Part shown: piece after piece, positions 6,377 through 9,784 of the stretch
Layout: each line of letters starts with the position of its first letter
Position numbering within the stretch: position 1 is the stretch's first letter
Assembly (NCBI GenBank): GCA_016463385.1
Contig: JAEMRL010000041.1
Location: 1-9,784, forward strand
Length of the DNA: 9,784 nt
Source of the DNA: Thermoleophilia bacterium
Lineage (GTDB): Bacteria > Actinomycetota > Thermoleophilia > Miltoncostaeales > Miltoncostaeaceae
Direction of reading: 5' to 3'
Position numbers and translations under genes: made by a program
Notes under the pieces: model-generated
What the model was told of the DNA's origin: nothing
Databases searched by the model: none
What the model saw: only the letters and a program-made list of their open reading frames with translations

Positions 6377-6407
6377 CCCGATCTCGGTTGCACATTGCGA
6401 GATCGGG
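6377..6407 (-). terminator. Hairpin after the amphi-Trp-like gene
   Basis: Perfect 10-bp arms (CCCGATCTCG and CGAGATCGGG) enclose an 11-base loop. It begins 26 nt after the stop of the gene at 6433-6657 and ends 28 bp before the dctP -35 box. That position suits a terminator that insulates dctP. No T-tract follows, and the long loop also allows an operator reading. Confidence 0.5.
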
Positions 6408-6432
6408 TTGCGGAAATCGGCCGCTCAGCGCC

Positions 6433-6657
6433 TCAGTCGGTGTGCCAGCCGATCCGGATCAGGAGCTCGACGTGGTGGCGGTTCTGCGTGAGGTCGAGCG
6501 TGACGTCCACCGGATCGACGATCGCGGTCGGAGCGTGCGACTCGTCGTAGGCGAGCTCGACCGAGCCGGCCTCGAACTGGTTCGCAAGGTCGCGCAGCTG
6601 ACGCGCGACCAGCTCGTGGGTGGCGCTTTCCTTCATGTCGAAGACGTGCCTGACCAT
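6433..6657 (-). CDS. Small amphi-Trp-domain-like protein
   Basis: The 74-residue protein has a predicted helix (about residues 10-29, ATHELVARQLRDLANQFEAG) followed by strands SVELAY, AIVDPVDVTLDL and HVELLIRIGW. It ends four residues after the motif with a tryptophan at 71. This helix-plus-three-strands pattern, with a 'V-x-P' turn and a final aromatic W, matches small amphi-Trp-domain proteins found widely in archaea and bacteria, whose function is not established. The assignment is by pattern recognition only. ATG 6657 is supported by GGAGG 3 nt upstream and AAGGA further upstream; the alternative ATG at 6636 has no such signal. The gene stands between a membrane-protein gene and the TRAP operon, all on the minus strand but separated by hairpins, so it is probably its own unit. 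Confidence 0.6.
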   Translation of the reverse strand: MVRHVFDMKESATHELVARQLRDLANQFEAGSVELAYDESHAPTAIVDPVDVTLDLTQNRHHVELLIRIGWHTD

Positions 6658-6740
6658 GGTCCTCCGTCCTTCGTCCGGTGAGGTGCGTGCGTGTCTCTCC
6701 GCTATTCGACCAGAAAGCGCCGGATGTGAGAGATGACGAA

Positions 6741-6760
6741 CGGACCGCTTCCACGGTCCG
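6741..6760 (-). terminator. Hairpin after the membrane-protein gene
   Basis: CGGACCG and CGGTCCG form perfect 7-bp arms with a 6-base loop. The hairpin begins 16 nt after the stop of the gene at 6776-7483. It is followed in the sense direction by a moderately T-rich stretch (TTCGTCATCTC). The remaining 83 bp up to the start at 6657 should contain that gene's promoter; I see no clear -35/-10 pair there. Confidence 0.55.
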
Positions 6761-6775
6761 AGCGGGCGGAACCGG

Positions 6776-7483
6776 CTAGAAGGTCTCCTGCGCGGGCGCC
6801 CGAGGGGCCGCGCCGGTGCCCCCGGACAGCAGGAAGTAGACGAGCGTCGTGGCGATCGCGATGAAGGGCGTGATGATCGCGTTGGCCACCGCGGCGGCGA
6901 GCCAGCTGCCGACCGATCCGTCCGAGATGCCGCTCGCGACGCCCACGATCAGGCCGCCGACGACCACGTTGATCACGAACAGCAGCACCAGGAGCCCGAA
7001 CACCTGCCAGGCGCGGCCGCGCACCAGCTGGTGCGAGCGGCTGAACGACTCGCCGGCCGACAGATCCTCGATCACGATCGCCGGGCCGATCATCGACCAG
7101 CGGGTCAGCAGGTAGAGGCCCGGGATGATCACCAGGATGAAACCGATCACGATGCCGATGGCGGCGAGGATGCCCGCGAGGATCAGCGCGCCGAGCTTCG
7201 GGCGCACACGCGCGAACAGCTCGCCGAACGAGTGGTCGGCCACCCCGTCGCGCACGTCGGCCGTGAGGACGACCAGCACACCCTGGATCCAGAAGTAGCC
7301 GACGATCTGGACGGCGAGCGACAGCAGCGAGGCCAGGAGCGACCCCTCCTCGCCGGTGGCGCCCTCGATGATCGCGGTGACCGCGCCGAGCGCCAGGAAG
7401 ACGACCCCCGCCACCACGATGAACCGCACGAAGAAGCGGGTGTAGAGGCGCCACGCCTCGCTGAGGATCGCCCCGATGTCCAC
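6776..7483 (-). CDS. Multi-pass membrane protein, GDPD-membrane-domain-like, function unknown
   Basis: The 235-residue protein has about six hydrophobic segments, at roughly residues 18-40, 50-74, 99-123, 126-138 (weak), 158-182 and 195-220. The N-terminus DIGAILSEAWRLYTRFF is amphipathic. The central RWSMIGPAIVIEDLSAGESF and SRSHQLVRGRAWQVFGLLVL resemble integral-membrane domains annotated as 'glycerophosphoryl diester phosphodiesterase membrane domain' or DUF-type proteins; no catalytic phosphodiesterase domain is present. GTG 7483 is chosen because the family-like sequence starts there. The frame runs back to 7639, but that extension crosses the divergent MerR gene and reads as unrelated sequence. 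A -10-like TACGTT lies 7 nt before the GTG. It is transcribed divergently from the MerR-ahcY pair. No specific function can be given. Confidence 0.75.
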   Translation of the reverse strand: MDIGAILSEAWRLYTRFFVRFIVVAGVVFLALGAVTAIIEGATGEEGSLLASLLSLAVQIVGYFWIQGVLVVLTADVRDGVADHSFGELFARVRPKLGALILAGILAAIGIVIGFILVIIPGLYLLTRWSMIGPAIVIEDLSAGESFSRSHQLVRGRAWQVFGLLVLLFVINVVVGGLIVGVASGISDGSVGSWLAAAVANAIITPFIAIATTLVYFLLSGGTGAAPRAPAQETF

Positions 7484-7490
7484 GGTCTCG

Positions 7491-7496
7491 AACGTA
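7491..7496 (-). promoter_or_regulatory. -10 hexamer for a probably leaderless membrane-protein transcript
   Basis: TACGTT on the minus strand (TANNNT) ends 7 nt before GTG 7483, with no Shine-Dalgarno sequence in between. This supports the GTG as start. No -35 match is visible. Confidence 0.4.
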
Positions 7497-7546
7497 CAGC
7501 AGGGCGTCGGCCCCCGCGGGGGGAGCCGCGCGATCGTGAGCCAACA

Positions 7547-7577
7547 TTGACACGACCGTGATAAGGTCGGCCACGAT
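7547..7577 (+). promoter_or_regulatory. Promoter/operator of the MerR-ahcY pair
   Basis: A consensus TTGACA (7547-7552) is followed after 19 bp by CACGAT (7572-7577), a weak -10. The 19-bp interval contains the inverted repeat CGACC-N7-GGTCG (7553-7569), almost exactly centred. An overlong spacer with a central dyad is the hallmark of promoters activated by MerR-family proteins, which untwist the DNA. The competing reading is an extended -10, TGATAAGGT (7559-7567), with a start near 7574. That reading keeps the TTG start codon at 7578 in the transcript, whereas the 19-bp model would place the start slightly downstream of it. In both, the dyad overlaps the polymerase site. Confidence 0.45.
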
Positions 7578-7943
7578 TTGGCGACGGAGACCCTGACGAT
7601 CAACGAGGCCGCGGAGACCACCGGGTGGTCGCCGCGCATGCTGCGCTACATCGAGAGCATCGGCCTCGTGGTCCCCGAGCGCTCCCCGGCCGGCTACCGC
7701 CTCTTCGGCGCGGCCGAGCTGCAGCGGCTGCGCACCCTGCGCGAGCTGCTGAACGACCACGACGTGGCCCTCGGCGAGGTCGGCTTCGCGCTGCGCCTGC
7801 GCACCGAGGCGTCGCTCTCGGACGCGGTCGACGCCTGGTTGCAGGCGCGCCCGGTCCGCCCGCAGGGCACCACCGCCGCCGACTGGCTCAAGCGCGAGCA
7901 GGCCAAGCACATGCGCCTGCTCGGACTCACCACCCCGACCTGA
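7578..7943 (+). CDS. MerR-family transcriptional regulator
   Basis: The 121-residue protein starts at TTG 7578; after the in-frame stop at 7548-7550 this is the first ATG, GTG or TTG start codon. Residues 6-31 (LTINEAAETTGWSPRMLRYIES) form the MerR winged helix-turn-helix, and RSPAGYRLFGAAELQRLRTL (about 35-54) is the wing and second helix pair. The following helix to about 90 should dimerise. The C-terminal tail is short and lacks the cysteine pattern of metal-sensing MerR proteins. MerR proteins bind dyads between the -35 and -10 boxes and activate or repress. A suitable dyad lies just upstream, so autoregulation is likely. ahcY starts 10 bp after its stop, so the pair should be one transcript with ahcY as the natural target. 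The effector is unknown; S-adenosylhomocysteine or a related metabolite is speculation. The start is the least certain point: AAGG at 7563-7566 is 11 nt away. Confidence 0.85.
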   Translation: MATETLTINEAAETTGWSPRMLRYIESIGLVVPERSPAGYRLFGAAELQRLRTLRELLNDHDVALGEVGFALRLRTEASLSDAVDAWLQARPVRPQGTTAADWLKREQAKHMRLLGLTTPT

Positions 7944-7944
7944 T

Positions 7945-7948
7945 GGAG
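7945..7948 (+). promoter_or_regulatory. ahcY ribosome binding site
   Basis: GGAG lies 5 nt before ATG 7954, immediately after the MerR stop codon. The 10-bp junction is too short for a promoter or riboswitch, implying translation from a shared mRNA. Confidence 0.6.
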
Positions 7949-7953
7949 ACCGC

Positions 7954-9408
<1,455 letters not shown>

Positions 9409-9423
9409 TCCGGACCGCGTGAT

Positions 9424-9454
9424 CCACGGCCGCCCCGCGACGGGGCGGCCGTGG
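9424..9454. terminator. Strong hairpin between convergent genes (bidirectional terminator)
   Basis: Perfect 14-bp arms (CCACGGCCGCCCCG and CGGGGCGGCCGTGG) enclose a CGA loop. It lies 15 bp after the ahcY stop and 13 bp after the end of the opposing oxidoreductase gene, so it can end transcription from both sides. No T-tract is present on either strand, as is often seen in actinobacteria. Confidence 0.75.
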
Positions 9455-9467
9455 CGCAGGTCTCGCC

Positions 9468-9784
9468 TCAGCCCTCGATGCGGTGGTTGGCCCGCATCAT
9501 CGACCGGCCGTCGTAGCGGGCGCGGGTCGCCAGCAGACGGGCGTGGGCGTCCTCGTCGAAGGCCGTCACCGACGCGGTGGGGCGCTCGGCGAAGTTGAGG
9601 TAGGCGCGCCGGCGGCCCCACGGCTCCACCGCGCTCACCACCCGCTCCGCGTGCGCGACGACCGCGGCGCCCATGGCGGCGTCCATCGGGATGCCGACCG
9701 CGAACAGGATGAAGCGCGCGTCGATGCGGTCGAGGGCGCCCGCGTCCTCCGCCGGCCGCCCGAGCGCCCCGCCCAGCTGGCGCA
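9468..9784 (-). CDS. FAD-binding oxidoreductase, berberine-bridge-enzyme-like, C-terminal part (partial)
   Basis: The reading frame is open from the right edge to a TGA at 9468-9470 and yields about 104 residues starting RQLGGALGRP. The ATG at 9686 is internal, since family-like sequence continues upstream of it to the edge. Features are RQLGGALGRP, RIDARFILFAVGIP and the C-terminal WGRRRAYLNF segment followed by YDGRSMMRANHRIEG. These match the BBE domain at the end of FAD-linked oxidases of the berberine-bridge/6-hydroxynicotine-oxidase type. Such enzymes carry FAD, often covalently bound, and oxidise alcohols, amines or carbohydrates; the substrate cannot be told from this part. The FAD-binding half lies outside the window. 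It converges on ahcY. Confidence 0.8.
   Translation of the reverse strand, partial: RQLGGALGRPAEDAGALDRIDARFILFAVGIPMDAAMGAAVVAHAERVVSAVEPWGRRRAYLNFAERPTASVTAFDEDAHARLLATRARYDGRSMMRANHRIEG

Noticed and set aside
6425..6754. 109-residue minus-strand frame overlapping the amphi-Trp-like gene
   Set aside because: It has no ribosome binding site, an Arg/His/Pro-rich composition and passes out of frame over a better-supported small gene.
7484..7577. SAH riboswitch upstream of the merR-ahcY pair
   Set aside because: The 94-bp region shows no SAH-riboswitch core that I can recognise, and the 10-bp gap before ahcY is far too short.
7484..7639. N-terminal extension of the membrane protein to 7639
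   Set aside because: It would overlap the divergent MerR gene and its promoter; the sequence is unlike a membrane-protein N-terminus, and GTG 7483 has a -10 hexamer just before it.

Overview
This is a GC-rich window (roughly 70% G+C, with strong G/C preference at third codon positions). Frequent GTG/TTG starts, several genes that look leaderless, and hairpin terminators without clear T-tracts all suggest an actinobacterial chromosome. The mix of a TRAP transporter, an LLM-class flavin oxidoreductase and an actinobacterial-type S-adenosylhomocysteinase would fit a deep-branching lineage such as Thermoleophilia, but the exact lineage is a guess. I see no tRNA, rRNA, CRISPR array, insertion sequence or phage gene.

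Layout. Positions 1-80 probably hold the 5' end of a minus-strand gene that leaves the window. It diverges from a plus-strand cluster: a LysR-type regulator (185-1156), a flavodoxin-like/NADPH-dependent FMN reductase (about 1192-1902) and an LLM-class flavin-dependent oxidoreductase (1938-3011). The last two look like the reductase and oxygenase halves of a two-component flavin monooxygenase system, with the LysR protein as likely local regulator.

Positions 3022-6252 hold a minus-strand TRAP transporter. The substrate-binding lipoprotein dctP is upstream, and a fused DctQ-DctM permease is downstream. The 144-bp gap between them contains two strong perfect palindromes. dctP has a recognisable promoter, a leader hairpin and a good ribosome binding site. 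The permease converges on the LLM gene with only 10 bp between the two stop codons.

Positions 6377-7483 hold two more minus-strand genes: a small amphi-Trp-like protein (6433-6657) and a multi-pass membrane protein (6776-7483). Each is followed by a hairpin that could end its transcript.

Positions 7484-9408 hold a plus-strand pair: a small MerR-family regulator with a TTG start, then 10 bp later ahcY (S-adenosylhomocysteinase, complete). The promoter region contains an inverted repeat centred in a 19-bp interval between a TTGACA box and a weak -10-like hexamer, which resembles MerR-type operator geometry. A perfect 14-bp-stem hairpin follows ahcY. On its other side lies the C-terminal part of a minus-strand FAD-binding (berberine-bridge-enzyme-like) oxidoreductase that runs off the right edge.

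Most of the window is ordinary metabolic and transport content. The points that deserve a second look are the MerR-ahcY arrangement, the palindromic dctP/dctQM spacer, the dctP leader, and the series of genes with a -10 hexamer immediately before the start codon.
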